26,425 bases of DNA. It comes from a virus. Shown piece after piece: positions 1-5,763 of this stretch (positions within the stretch are counted from its first letter, which is position 1; each line of letters begins with the position of its first letter). The DNA is taken from positions 1 through 26,425 of IMG/VR virus record IMGVR_UViG_3300017963_000686, one strand, 5' to 3'. The translations under genes were made by a program, and so were the position numbers. Below the pieces are notes generated by a model. It was given only the letters and a program-made list of their open reading frames with translations, had not been told where the DNA came from and did no database searches.

Positions 1-280
1 GTGTTGTCCTTTCTAATCTGGTAACATATAAGTCGCAACCCGTCATAATGTTACATTTTTTACGTAAGAGCCAGAACACATCCGGATGACCATCTCCATC
101 CTGATCTTGGCCCAACACCATACCAACATTCTTTATATATCCTTTCGTAACTAAGGGTTTAACCATTTCAGCATTTCCTTTTAAAGGAAACGTTTCTGCT
201 TTGGCAATAGAAAAGGCCATACAGAACAGGATAATCAGTATCATTATCCCGACTATACGGCCTAAAATATCACTTCTCAT
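1..280 (-). CDS. Exported hypothetical protein with Ca-binding-like loop (3' end outside window)
   Basis: The frame opens with an ATG at 280 and stays open to the left edge, giving 93 residues of an incomplete protein. Residues 1-28 look like a signal peptide: a short basic start, a hydrophobic stretch (IVGIMILIILFCMAF) and a possible cleavage near AKA-ET. Residues 59-67 read DQDGDGHPD, which fits the DxDxDGxxD calcium-loop pattern of dockerin, thrombospondin type 3 and FG-GAP proteins. Two cysteines (76, 82) could form a disulfide outside the cytoplasm. The start lies 2 nt after the stop of the upstream small gene, with AAGGA about 12 nt upstream. No family was recognised. Export and calcium binding are inferred from motifs only. 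Confidence 0.7.
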   Translation of the reverse strand, partial: MRSDILGRIVGIMILIILFCMAFSIAKAETFPLKGNAEMVKPLVTKGYIKNVGMVLGQDQDGDGHPDVFWLLRKKCNIMTGCDLYVTRLERTT

Positions 281-282
281 CT

Positions 283-405
283 TTAATTGTTATCCTTCGG
301 TTTCCAGTGACTCAAACGGCTACACAATATCATACACGTATGTCTTGCCGGATCAGGACTACCGTTTGATTTACTGTGCTTACAATTCTTACAGGATTTT
401 TCCAT
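283..405 (-). CDS. Small cysteine-rich (zinc-ribbon-like) protein, 40 aa
   Basis: A 40-residue frame starts at ATG 405 and ends in TAA at 283, two bases before the next start. It begins MEKSCKNCKH and has a second pair, CMILC, near residue 24, so four cysteines could hold one zinc ion. GGAG sits 7-8 bases upstream of the ATG, a good ribosome site embedded in the end of the gene above it. It belongs to the tightly packed minus-strand run of small genes. No function is recognised. It is below the size usually called by gene finders, so the cysteine pattern and ribosome site are the main support. Confidence 0.6.
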   Translation of the reverse strand: MEKSCKNCKHSKSNGSPDPARHTCMILCSRLSHWKPKDNN

Positions 406-406
406 A

Positions 407-580
407 TTAATATCTCCATTCGCCGCGTGGGCACGATACAATGTCGCATTTGTCAGTTATTCTACCCGGATAATCACAATACCACCCCGTCCGATACTGA
501 CATTTTTTAGAGGCAAGATTAAACATATATTCTGGAATGCATAACAATATATCTGTGCAATAACATATAAATCTTAGCAC
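407..580 (-). CDS. Small cysteine-rich protein with GTG start, 57 aa
   Basis: GTG at 580 lies one base after the TAA of the gene above, and GGAG sits 8 nt upstream inside that gene's last codons, which supports the GTG start and translational coupling. The product has seven cysteines spread along its length (for example CQYRTGWYC, then CDIVSC near the C-terminus). An ATG further in (codon 19) would give a 39-residue version keeping the last four cysteines but lacks a ribosome site. The N-terminal part is hydrophobic. Function unknown; metal binding or disulfides are inferred from the cysteines alone. Confidence 0.5.
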   Translation of the reverse strand: MLRFICYCTDILLCIPEYMFNLASKKCQYRTGWYCDYPGRITDKCDIVSCPRGEWRY

Positions 581-581
581 G

Positions 582-875
582 TTACCATCTCCATAATGTG
601 TAGGTTAATTCAACTTTAGGATCGAATTTCTTGTTAATTCCGGCAGTTAGGTTCAGTTCTTTAAAGTTCAACTCTAACTTAGTCCATTTGTACTCTGCCG
701 AAAATTCCCCAACATTCAATTTTAACTCTGGCAATTCCCACTTTTTTACGTTGCTGTAAATTGGTTTTTCAACCTTAAACTCGGCAGCTTCACCGATATT
801 AGCAAAAGACAAGAACAGCAGAAATATTATAAATACCAGAGCTAAAACTGCTGCAATTGTAATATCTCGTTTCAT
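582..875 (-). CDS. Exported hypothetical protein, 97 aa
   Basis: The protein starts with a classic signal peptide or membrane anchor (residues 1-30: MKRD, a 20-residue hydrophobic core, then GEAA as a plausible cleavage site). The remainder alternates charged and hydrophobic residues (for example KLELNFKELNLTAG, KVELTYTLWRW), as expected of exposed beta strands, and lacks cysteine. The ATG is one base after the TAA of the upstream lipoprotein-like gene with no separate ribosome site, so translation is probably coupled. It sits among other small exported or cysteine-rich products and could modify the host envelope. No family recognised. Confidence 0.7.
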   Translation of the reverse strand: MKRDITIAAVLALVFIIFLLFLSFANIGEAAEFKVEKPIYSNVKKWELPELKLNVGEFSAEYKWTKLELNFKELNLTAGINKKFDPKVELTYTLWRW

Positions 876-876
876 A

Positions 877-1269
877 TTATTCTATGTCAATATTGGGGAT
901 AACAAGGGAAGGCCGCATAATCACACGGTAATGGGATGTGCTGACTTTGGATGCTTCCAGTTGCTCAATCACTGGAAATGCATTATCCGCTTTACCGATC
1001 ATGTGCTTAAGGTATTCACCGGAAGGGGTTTTACAGGTAGTTTCGTAACCAAAATCAATGATTTCAACTGAACATTTGCCTTCTATCGACACTAACCATT
1101 GATCTGTAATACCATTAACAAATGTGACACGCCTCACAACCTCGAATTGTTCAGCGGCTTTAGCCAGATTTCGAGAAGCAACATCGGCTTCAGAACAGGA
1201 TGATGTGTTACCCAACAGAAACGGAACCATAACCAACACTGCCAAGATAATCATAATATATTTTTTCAT
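877..1269 (-). CDS. Conserved phage small lipoprotein-like protein (beta-sandwich type), 130 aa
   Basis: Residues 1-24 form a signal sequence (MKKYIMIILAVLVMVPFLLG) followed by a cysteine at 25 in TSSC, a weak but possible lipobox. The body contains ADVASRNLAKAAEQFEV, RRVTFVNGITDQW, and the C-terminal HYRVIMRPSLVIPNIDIE. From memory this pattern matches a widespread phage family often annotated as beta-sandwich lipoprotein; its role is not established. The gene overlaps the upstream stop as TAATG, so translation is coupled. If exported it would sit in the periplasm or on a membrane. The family assignment is by recall and was not searched. Confidence 0.7.
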   Translation of the reverse strand: MKKYIMIILAVLVMVPFLLGNTSSCSEADVASRNLAKAAEQFEVVRRVTFVNGITDQWLVSIEGKCSVEIIDFGYETTCKTPSGEYLKHMIGKADNAFPVIEQLEASKVSTSHYRVIMRPSLVIPNIDIE

Positions 1270-1550
1270 TATTTCATTCTCCTTTTATAAATTATTTGTA
1301 ATTCTTCTTCGGTTAATTTTAAAACATTTCCTTCGTTATAAAAATACTCAGCCCCACAATTGGGGCATTGGTTATCTCCATAGGATTCATAACCATGAGG
1401 ATTAACAAATATATCTTCGCCTTTACGGTAATCTGCATTCGGATTATAGTATTGACCCATATGGGCCTTACACAACTCACAATATGGGCCTTCTTCTTCA
1501 TATGCTATTCCATCCGCCAGTGTGGTTATAATGGGAGTTTTTATTTTCAT
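1269..1550 (-). CDS. Zinc-ribbon-like protein, 93 aa
   Basis: Two CxxC pairs (C24/C27 and C62/C65, in CELC and CPNC) are placed as in a zinc ribbon, so one zinc site is likely. The start is taken at ATG 1550, not the in-frame ATG at 1571: AAAGGAG lies 8 bases upstream of 1550, whereas 1571 falls inside the end of the preceding gene. The C-terminus is charged and helical (LTEEELQIIYKRR). It overlaps the next gene by TAATG. Phage zinc ribbons of this kind often bind nucleic acid or host proteins, but no specific role can be given here. Confidence 0.7.
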   Translation of the reverse strand: MKIKTPIITTLADGIAYEEEGPYCELCKAHMGQYYNPNADYRKGEDIFVNPHGYESYGDNQCPNCGAEYFYNEGNVLKLTEEELQIIYKRRMK

Positions 1551-1554
1551 TCTG

Positions 1555-1818
1555 TTATTCTCCTTTACCATGCTGTTTTAATAGGCTGCGCCACACACTC
1601 ACAGCCATTAAATAGCAGTTCATTTTTTCGTCAATATTCGTGGGCTTGAGGAAACACTCACAAACGTCATAAATTGTAATTACCAATCCCATTTGACCGG
1701 ACGGTTGTTTCAATGCTTCACGTTTAATCTTTTTCTTTTTAAACGTTTGGCATTCATAGGGTTCTGTCACTAATATTTGATCCAATTTTTCAATCATCTT
1801 TGCCTTTTCCAAGATCAC
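1555..1818 (-). CDS. Hypothetical protein, up to 87 aa
   Basis: The frame is open from a GTG at 1818, but the start is uncertain. A TTG at 1812 has GAAAGGGGG at a suitable distance, and an ATG at 1797 has AAAGG five bases upstream. The product is basic near the N-terminus (QTFKKKKIKREALKQ) and ends in a hydrophobic, cysteine-containing part (VCECFLKP, NCYLMAVSVWRSLL). No domain is recognised. It overlaps the 40-residue gene at 1790-1912 in another frame and is followed four bases after its stop by the zinc-ribbon gene. Confidence 0.55.
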   Translation of the reverse strand: MILEKAKMIEKLDQILVTEPYECQTFKKKKIKREALKQPSGQMGLVITIYDVCECFLKPTNIDEKMNCYLMAVSVWRSLLKQHGKGE

Positions 1819-1912
1819 CCCCTTTCAGTCTGACATTGATAAAGTCTCTCAATAGCAGCAACTCCATATCGGTTAGCTGCTGAATATAATGTTTAATTAA
1901 TTCAAGTATCAT
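1790..1912 (-). CDS. Short hypothetical helical protein, 40 aa
   Basis: ATG at 1912 overlaps the TGA of the preceding gene as ATGA, a typical coupled start. The frame ends at 1790, overlapping the next gene. The sequence (MILELIKHYIQQLTDMELLL then RDFINVRLKGG) predicts one or two amphipathic helices. It fills what would otherwise be a gap in a tightly packed gene run, which is the main argument for it. No function recognised and no separate ribosome site beyond the coupling. Confidence 0.45.
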   Translation of the reverse strand: MILELIKHYIQQLTDMELLLLRDFINVRLKGGDLGKGKDD

Positions 1913-2109
1913 GCTTTAGAATAATCCTCATAATCCTTGCATTCGCCGTCGCGGTTTTTCCAATACGGATTTGACAAGCTCGACATATTATAGGTTGTTG
2001 CTCCGGTAACATAATCCGTGTTAATCAAACCGTTAAAGGCACATTTATGTTCATGCTCAATACATACACAATGGCGACATTTTATGCATATTACTTTATC
2101 ATCTGGCAT
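1909..2109 (-). CDS. Small cysteine-rich phage protein, 66 aa
   Basis: The N-terminal half holds CIKCRHCVC and a further cysteine (KCAF), then TDYVTGA, and the C-terminus reads DGECKDYEDY. This layout (CxxC, a short loop, DxVTG, then GxCxxY/F-E) resembles a common family of small phage zinc-binding proteins of unknown function. AAGGAG lies 9 nt upstream of ATG 2109, and the upstream stop immediately precedes the start. Zinc binding is inferred from the cysteines. Confidence 0.65.
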   Translation of the reverse strand: MPDDKVICIKCRHCVCIEHEHKCAFNGLINTDYVTGATTYNMSSLSNPYWKNRDGECKDYEDYSKA

Positions 2110-2346
2110 TTAATTTATCTCCTTCCCGTCCACGACCACCTTGTCACAGACGCAATCGAATTTGTCATACATACAGGTAGCTGCTCCATACCCTTTAGAT
2201 CGGTTTTTACTCTTTTTAAAATACTTGCACTCGGCTTCGGGGTTTTTGGCACCACAAAGGGTTGCGATACCACTAAGGTTTCTACAATCCTTTTTTGTAG
2301 TGGTTGGCGGTGCCGTACCGCTATACCAATCATATCCATTTATCAT
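2110..2346 (-). CDS. Cysteine-rich hypothetical protein, 78 aa
   Basis: The gene begins at ATG 2346 behind a very strong ribosome site (GGAGGGAG, 8 nt upstream). Cysteines are spread through the product (DCRNL, TLCGAK, ECKYF, TCMYDKFDCVC), so it could bind one or two metal ions. The middle is basic (YFKKSKNRSKGYG). It heads the packed run that reaches the left edge, so its upstream region (2347-2458), which contains an inverted repeat, probably holds the promoter or the end of the transcript from the right. No family recognised. Confidence 0.65.
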   Translation of the reverse strand: MINGYDWYSGTAPPTTTKKDCRNLSGIATLCGAKNPEAECKYFKKSKNRSKGYGAATCMYDKFDCVCDKVVVDGKEIN

Positions 2347-2416
2347 GATTAAAACTCCCTCCGGAAATAAAGATTAATTGAATTAAAACGGTAACTTAAG
2401 ACTTTCACTTTTCAAA

Positions 2417-2448
2417 CGGAAATGATTAGAACTTCGAAAGTATTTCCG
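2417..2448 (-). terminator. Inverted repeat / possible terminator after the 307-aa gene
   Basis: CGGAAAT (2417-2423) pairs with ATTTCCG (2442-2448), with a smaller ACTT/AAGT hairpin inside. It lies just past the stop of the gene ending at 2459. On the minus strand the stem is followed by TTTGAAAAG, a poor T tract, so it may be a weak terminator or an RNA-processing hairpin. Confidence 0.4.
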
Positions 2449-2458
2449 ACTTTTCCGA

Positions 2459-3382
2459 TCACACGTAACAACTAACTCGAATACCTTTTTTGATCTCTTC
2501 AGTCTGATATGCAATCATGGCATTATATCGCCATTGAATCACATCTTGTGACGTATCCTCTATAGGCGGACAGAGCATATCTTCTTTGTATATCGGTATA
2601 ACAGGTGCTTTATGTTTATACTCACCGCCAGCCTTTCTGTCGGAGTATCTTCGAACTACATTACCCACACTATCCGTAATAGTGTAGTCACCAGCATTTT
2701 TGTGGGATAGGTGGTTATGCAGATCAGTTTGTTTCACCGCATCTGCCATACCAATCTGCGGTAGCTTTTCACGGTGCCTATGCATTATTTCCTGTACTGT
2801 GATTACTGGTACAGTATGTACATGTATCACATTAACGTCAGTAGGTGCTTCATCACGAAACACTACATAGGTGAACCCTTGCTCAATTACCGTGTAACGG
2901 AAATGTTTTTTCCGCTCGGTAAACCATTCCACCGTTAACCTACCATTAGGCATAATATTATATGAATTAATTTCACCGTGATCATATAATAATTTCAATG
3001 CCTTTTTCAAACCTGCAAACTCTTTTTTCATACGATTGTAGGTAGTCTGATCATATAGCCAAACTTCTTTTTCTTTTAGCTTGGCTATTTCCGTGGTTAT
3101 TACTCGACTCCGATCGGAAGTAGTAAATGCCGCTATCTTCTCTTTCTTTAACCTTTCAATTTCATTGCGATAGTCGTTAATTATCACATTACTACCTTTG
3201 ATCAGTATACGAGTACTTAACGGATATTTCCTTACTCTATCGTAACAAAAGCCAACCTTACCGTCAACTGCCATATTCACATAATTAATGGCAGCTTTAA
3301 TTTCATTGTGTGGCTGTTCATAGATAGTGACTATTTCATTAGTATCACGTTTCCAGAACAGCCGTTTTATTTGTTTAACCAT
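2459..3382 (-). CDS. Hypothetical phage protein, 307 aa
   Basis: This is the longest gene of the minus-strand arm. The start is placed at ATG 3382 because GGGGGAG lies 9 nt upstream; the frame is open from a TTG at 3400, which overlaps that ribosome site. The N-terminal region (KRLFWKRDTNEIVTIYEQ) is followed by a charged segment likely to be coiled-coil (about residues 70-135: NEIERLKKEKIAAF, EIAKLKEKE, NRMKKEFAGLKKALKLL), then a mixed domain with several histidines (HRHREKLPQ, HNHLSHKNAG). No family or catalytic motif is recognised. It has its own ribosome site and is flanked on both sides by inverted repeats, so it may be transcribed separately. Confidence 0.75.
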   Translation of the reverse strand: MVKQIKRLFWKRDTNEIVTIYEQPHNEIKAAINYVNMAVDGKVGFCYDRVRKYPLSTRILIKGSNVIINDYRNEIERLKKEKIAAFTTSDRSRVITTEIAKLKEKEVWLYDQTTYNRMKKEFAGLKKALKLLYDHGEINSYNIMPNGRLTVEWFTERKKHFRYTVIEQGFTYVVFRDEAPTDVNVIHVHTVPVITVQEIMHRHREKLPQIGMADAVKQTDLHNHLSHKNAGDYTITDSVGNVVRRYSDRKAGGEYKHKAPVIPIYKEDMLCPPIEDTSQDVIQWRYNAMIAYQTEEIKKGIRVSCYV

Positions 3383-3407
3383 AATATCACACTCCCCCAA
3401 GACAAGT

Positions 3408-3441
3408 GTAGCCCACTATCCAATGAAGGACAGTAGGCTAC
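3408..3441. repeat. Hairpin between two minus-strand genes
   Basis: GTAGCC (3408-3413) pairs with GGCTAC (3436-3441), then ACT with AGT and TCC with GGA, with single mismatches between blocks and a 6-nt loop. It lies between the stop at 3455 and the ribosome site of the gene starting at 3382. There is no T tract on either strand, so a processing or stabilising hairpin is as likely as a terminator. Confidence 0.55.
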
Positions 3442-3454
3442 TTATAGGTTAAGA

Positions 3455-3763
3455 CTAATAGGTCAGATTGTTGATGGCCGATTCCAGTTTAGGAAGTTCG
3501 TCAACAGGGCCGAGATTACCAATATACAATTCCGTCGCATTGTACACTTTATCCCACTTATTCTTACACTTGTACTTTTTATTGACCGTGTAGACGACGT
3601 TATCCCAATTACTGGGCTTTTGAACCTGATCGACCACGTACCGTTTTCTCCCATTGACCTCATATGGGGTAACTTCGTGATTCTTTGCCACGATTACACA
3701 CGTATCATTGCATTTGTCATTGAGCCTATCAATAATTTTCATGGTAATTTTGCTGTAATCCAT
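3455..3763 (-). CDS. Hypothetical protein, 102 aa
   Basis: The start is taken at ATG 3763 (MDYSKITMK), since GGGAG lies 9 nt upstream; the longer reading from 3778 would use an ATG within that ribosome site. The product is lysine- and asparagine-rich, with three cysteines (KCNDTC, KCKNK) and no recognisable domain. It is bounded by a strong terminator upstream (3792-3818) and a hairpin downstream (3408-3441), so it appears to be expressed as a single-gene unit. Function unknown. Confidence 0.65.
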   Translation of the reverse strand: MDYSKITMKIIDRLNDKCNDTCVIVAKNHEVTPYEVNGRKRYVVDQVQKPSNWDNVVYTVNKKYKCKNKWDKVYNATELYIGNLGPVDELPKLESAINNLTY

Positions 3764-3791
3764 AATAGTATCTCCCATTTTAGTGATTAAA

Positions 3792-3818
3792 AAACCCTAC
3801 CTGCTATAGGTAGGGTTT
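3792..3818 (-). terminator. Intrinsic terminator (minus strand)
   Basis: AAACCCTACCT (3792-3802) and AGGTAGGGTTT (3808-3818) form a perfect 11-bp stem with a 5-nt loop. Read on the minus strand it ends in a run of six T before AATCAC, the form of a Rho-independent terminator. It lies six bases past the stop of the gene at 3824-3955 and would end that transcript. Confidence 0.8.
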
Positions 3819-3823
3819 AAGTT

Positions 3824-3955
3824 CTACAGGATGTTCCGAATAACCATCACCGCCCAATGCGGACGAGTGACTCTACCCTTTTCCGTCCAGAACTTCTTGA
3901 AACGATAGGACAACCCGACAATTTCCTTGTTGTTGCTGTAATAGGTTTTTTTCAT
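3824..3955 (-). CDS. Small basic protein, 43 aa
   Basis: ATG 3955 has GGAG 8 nt upstream (GGAGATATTATC before ATG), matching the ribosome-site pattern of neighbouring genes. The product (MKKTYYSNNKEIVGLSYRF, then KKFWTEKGRVTRPHW) is basic with aromatic residues, compatible with a small nucleic-acid or protein-binding factor. It sits between a pair of inverted repeats upstream (3985-4053) and a perfect terminator downstream, so it is probably its own transcript. No family recognised. Confidence 0.6.
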   Translation of the reverse strand: MKKTYYSNNKEIVGLSYRFKKFWTEKGRVTRPHWAVMVIRNIL

Positions 3956-3984
3956 GATAATATCTCCGATTCTGTTATAGGTTA

Positions 3985-4053
3985 TACGTGTTTTATAACA
4001 CGTACACGGTATCCCATAGTCAGGCTGCCCATTACCATGATACTATGGGATAC
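3985..4053. promoter_or_regulatory. Two adjacent perfect inverted repeats in a 180-nt gene-free gap
   Basis: TACGTGTT/AACACGTA (3985-3992, 3997-4004) is an 8-bp palindrome with a 4-nt centre. GTATCCCATAGT/ACTATGGGATAC (4009-4020, 4042-4053) is a 12-bp inverted repeat with a 21-nt loop. They lie between the stop at 4135 and the start at 3955 on the minus strand. Neither has a T tract. They could be operator sites, transcript processing hairpins or part of a promoter; the sequence does not decide. Confidence 0.6.
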
Positions 4054-4134
4054 GATCTACATGTTATTTCATAATTATTCTATCCTTATTCCCCGCTCTC
4101 TTGGCAGGGCACGTTAAAAGGTTAGTGGTTGCAC

Positions 4135-4323
4135 TTACCGTTTACATTCGTAATGACAATAATCTAACCACCGATCGTCATTATCCCTCACACAACCGAT
4201 GCAGGGATTATTGCAGGAACCATTGGCGTTATTGTAACACTCTCTATCCTGTTTTAATTCCAATAGATAACTCGGATTGCGTCTATCGAGTTGACCGTTT
4301 TTCCTAATTACTTGTACCTGCAT
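4135..4323 (-). CDS. Cysteine-rich hypothetical protein, 62 aa
   Basis: The product has a basic N-terminal third (MQVQVIRKNGQLDRRNPSYL) and six cysteines in the rest (REC, GSCNNPCIGC, YCHYEC), enough for one or two zinc sites. ATG 4323 lies inside the end of the membrane-protein gene 4304-4507, a 20-nt overlap, with AGGCAGGTG just upstream, so the two genes form an operon. No family recognised; zinc binding is inferred. Confidence 0.6.
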   Translation of the reverse strand: MQVQVIRKNGQLDRRNPSYLLELKQDRECYNNANGSCNNPCIGCVRDNDDRWLDYCHYECKR

Positions 4324-4507
4324 GTTGCACCTGCCTTTCTTCTTCTTCTTTAATCCGTTGTTTAATGCTGTCCATCAATTCTCTTTCAATGAAGTAAGAA
4401 TTAATAGCATCAATGATTCCACCCAGTAGGAACATACTCGGCAATACAATAAATACCGTAAGGAACATGATCTGTAATAAGATTAAATCTGTTGGAGTGA
4501 CTGGCAT
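4304..4507 (-). CDS. Single-pass membrane protein, 67 aa
   Basis: Residues about 8-34 (LILLQIMFLTVFIVLPSMFLLGGI) form one long hydrophobic segment; the rest is a highly charged helix (DSIKQRIKEEEERQVQ). An inner-membrane protein with a cytoplasmic tail is the simplest reading. A holin-like or superinfection-exclusion role is possible for such a small phage membrane protein, but nothing in the sequence singles it out, and it lies far from any recognised lysis gene. The start has AAAGGATAGGAT upstream. It overlaps the following cysteine-rich gene. Confidence 0.65.
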   Translation of the reverse strand: MPVTPTDLILLQIMFLTVFIVLPSMFLLGGIIDAINSYFIERELMDSIKQRIKEEEERQVQHAGTSN

Positions 4508-4534
4508 AATATCCTATCCTTTCAGTTTGAGTTA

Positions 4535-4582
4535 TTGCCATATCATAGTAGGCGTGTTGACTGTCCTACTATCATATGGTAA
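4535..4582. repeat. Long inverted repeat upstream of the membrane-protein gene
   Basis: TTGCCATAT-c-ATAGTAGG (4535-4552) is complementary to CCTACTAT-c-ATATGGTAA (4565-4582) apart from one internal C/C mismatch and one G.T pair, around a 12-nt loop. It lies between the terminator at 4596-4638 and the ribosome site near 4515. It may be an operator, a promoter-associated repeat or a 5' leader hairpin of the 4507 transcript. Confidence 0.65.
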
Positions 4583-4595
4583 CAATTCAGATAGT

Positions 4596-4638
4596 AAAAA
4601 CGACAACAGCCCCACTACCCAGTTAAGGGTAGCAGGGC
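4596..4638 (-). terminator. Probable intrinsic terminator (minus strand)
   Basis: GCCC (4609-4612) and CTACCC (4615-4620) pair with GGGTAG (4627-4632) and GGGC (4635-4638), with a CA/CA internal loop and a 6-nt hairpin loop. On the minus strand the stem is followed by TGTTGTCGTTTTT, reaching the T run at 4600-4596. It lies 22 nt past the stop of the 207-aa gene. Confidence 0.6.
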
Positions 4639-4659
4639 CATCCAGATTGTGATTAGCTA

Positions 4660-5283
4660 TTACGATTCCATTCGAGCGAATACACCGGCCAACAGCCGCT
4701 CTTGTTTTTGTTCCGGAGTTTCCACTTCAGGAACATCGGGTCTCGTGGTGATATTCTGCATCTTCTGAGTACTGGCATGTACTCTTGACAGTACGTCTTC
4801 AGCCATAGCTTTTACTTGTTCCGGCGGAAGCCCTTTAAACATCTGACTCTCTAATTTCTTCAGAAGTGGGTTCAACTGTTTTTCAACCATATTGGCAAAA
4901 TATCTTTCACCCTGATACCGTTTAATAAGGGCCGTTTCATCGGGTTCCAGATCTTCGGAATTGAATACCAGATACTGACCATAGTAGTCTGATACCACTA
5001 TGAGGTGAGCAACCAATTCGCAACCCAAATCTTCACAATCTTCGGCAACTTCACAATAGAAGTTCGTCGGCTTTTTCTTCGTGCCCTTGACAGCCTTATA
5101 AACGGTTTTGCCCCTATCGGTTTTTTCCGGAACGTACCGGTCAAACCAAATGCGAGTTTTGCGAGGTTCCCCGGGAGCGGTCTTGTGGTTGGCAGGGTTT
5201 ACCCGATTAGGGCTGTCAACTGAGGTCGAACGCCAATCTAATGCCTTTGCCAATAGTGCCTTCGTGAAAGTAGTGATTTGCAT
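4660..5283 (-). CDS. Hypothetical early protein, 207 aa
   Basis: This is the first gene leftward from the divergent control region, so it is probably expressed early. ATG 5283 has AAAGGA about 7 nt upstream. The N-terminal third is basic and proline-rich (NRVNPANHKTAPGEPRKTR), the middle contains a cysteine-bearing beta-rich part (FYCEVAEDCEDLGCELVAHL, ending VFNSEDLEP), and the C-terminal half is helical (MVEKQLNPLLKKLESQMF, VKAMAEDVLSRVH) with a C-terminal EQKQERLLAGVFARMES. No family or active site is recognised. It is followed by a probable terminator, so it forms its own transcription unit. Confidence 0.75.
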   Translation of the reverse strand: MQITTFTKALLAKALDWRSTSVDSPNRVNPANHKTAPGEPRKTRIWFDRYVPEKTDRGKTVYKAVKGTKKKPTNFYCEVAEDCEDLGCELVAHLIVVSDYYGQYLVFNSEDLEPDETALIKRYQGERYFANMVEKQLNPLLKKLESQMFKGLPPEQVKAMAEDVLSRVHASTQKMQNITTRPDVPEVETPEQKQERLLAGVFARMES

Positions 5284-5324
5284 GATTGTTTCCTTTCGTG
5301 TAAGTGATTAATGTTTATTGTACT

Positions 5325-5338
5325 CTCATCCTATAGTA
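5325..5338 (-). promoter_or_regulatory. Possible leftward promoter (ACTATAGG-type)
   Basis: On the minus strand 5338-5325 reads ACTATAGGATGAGA, about 40 nt upstream of the 5283 start. ACTATAGG is the core of T7-class single-subunit RNA polymerase promoters, and TACTAT could also serve as a sigma-70 -10 box, though no good -35 sits 17 nt upstream. No phage polymerase is in the window, so this is only a candidate. Confidence 0.25.
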
Positions 5339-5553
5339 ACAATCCATTCCGTAAAAAGCATTCTTTCACCCGCATATATCTCAGCACCCCATGCCATTGG
5401 ACGGCACCCCCCTGTCACGGGCACACATATCCTCCTACCGACCTAAATGAACAAAAAGGATTGTTAATAATACTAAAGACTTAAGTTAGACTAACGCTTG
5501 GAGGAGGGGGCAAATGGAACCATAAGTCCCTACCGGGACACATACCCCCTTAG

Positions 5554-5659
5554 TACTATATAGTACTATAATACTATAGTAACTATATAAAACTAAATAA
5601 ACTAATAAAACTAGTATAAACTAGTATACTATATAATACTATAGTACTATAATACTATA
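5554..5659. repeat. AT-rich heptamer array (seven TACTATA copies)
   Basis: TACTATA occurs at 5554, 5564, 5572, 5627, 5637, 5645 and 5653. The first three copies and the next three have the same spacing (10 then 8), so a block appears duplicated at a 73-nt offset, and the last copy adds one more 8-nt step. Between the blocks lies ACTAGTATA-type sequence of nearly pure A and T. The pattern resembles iterons plus an unwinding element, or clustered promoter -10-like sites (ACTATAAT occurs inside). Confidence 0.65.
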
Positions 5660-5699
5660 TATAATACAATAAGACTATAATACATAAATTAATACATGA

Positions 5700-5727
5700 G
5701 TAGACTCAACGAGAGTCTACGACTCTC
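5700..5727 (+). promoter_or_regulatory. Two mutually exclusive hairpins (attenuator-like)
   Basis: GTAGACTC (5700-5707) pairs perfectly with GAGTCTAC (5713-5720). The overlapping GAGAGTC (5711-5717) also pairs perfectly with GACTCTC (5721-5727), and that second stem is followed by TTT. The two stems cannot coexist, as in an antiterminator/terminator switch. The T run is short, so termination is uncertain. Confidence 0.45.
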
Positions 5728-5763
5728 TTTAATTAATACACTCTAGCGGAAAAGAAACTATCT

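Noticed and set aside
3990-4045. 18-codon minus-strand frame (MVMGSLTMGYRVRVIKHV) between the inverted repeats
   Set aside because: No ribosome site, and the sequence is explained by the two inverted repeats.
4304-4507. Confident holin call
   Set aside because: One membrane segment with a charged tail is compatible, but no endolysin or spanin lies nearby and no holin family pattern is recognised.
5550-5700. CRISPR-like array
   Set aside because: Repeats are 7 nt and AT-only, with no spacer of constant length and no cas genes.
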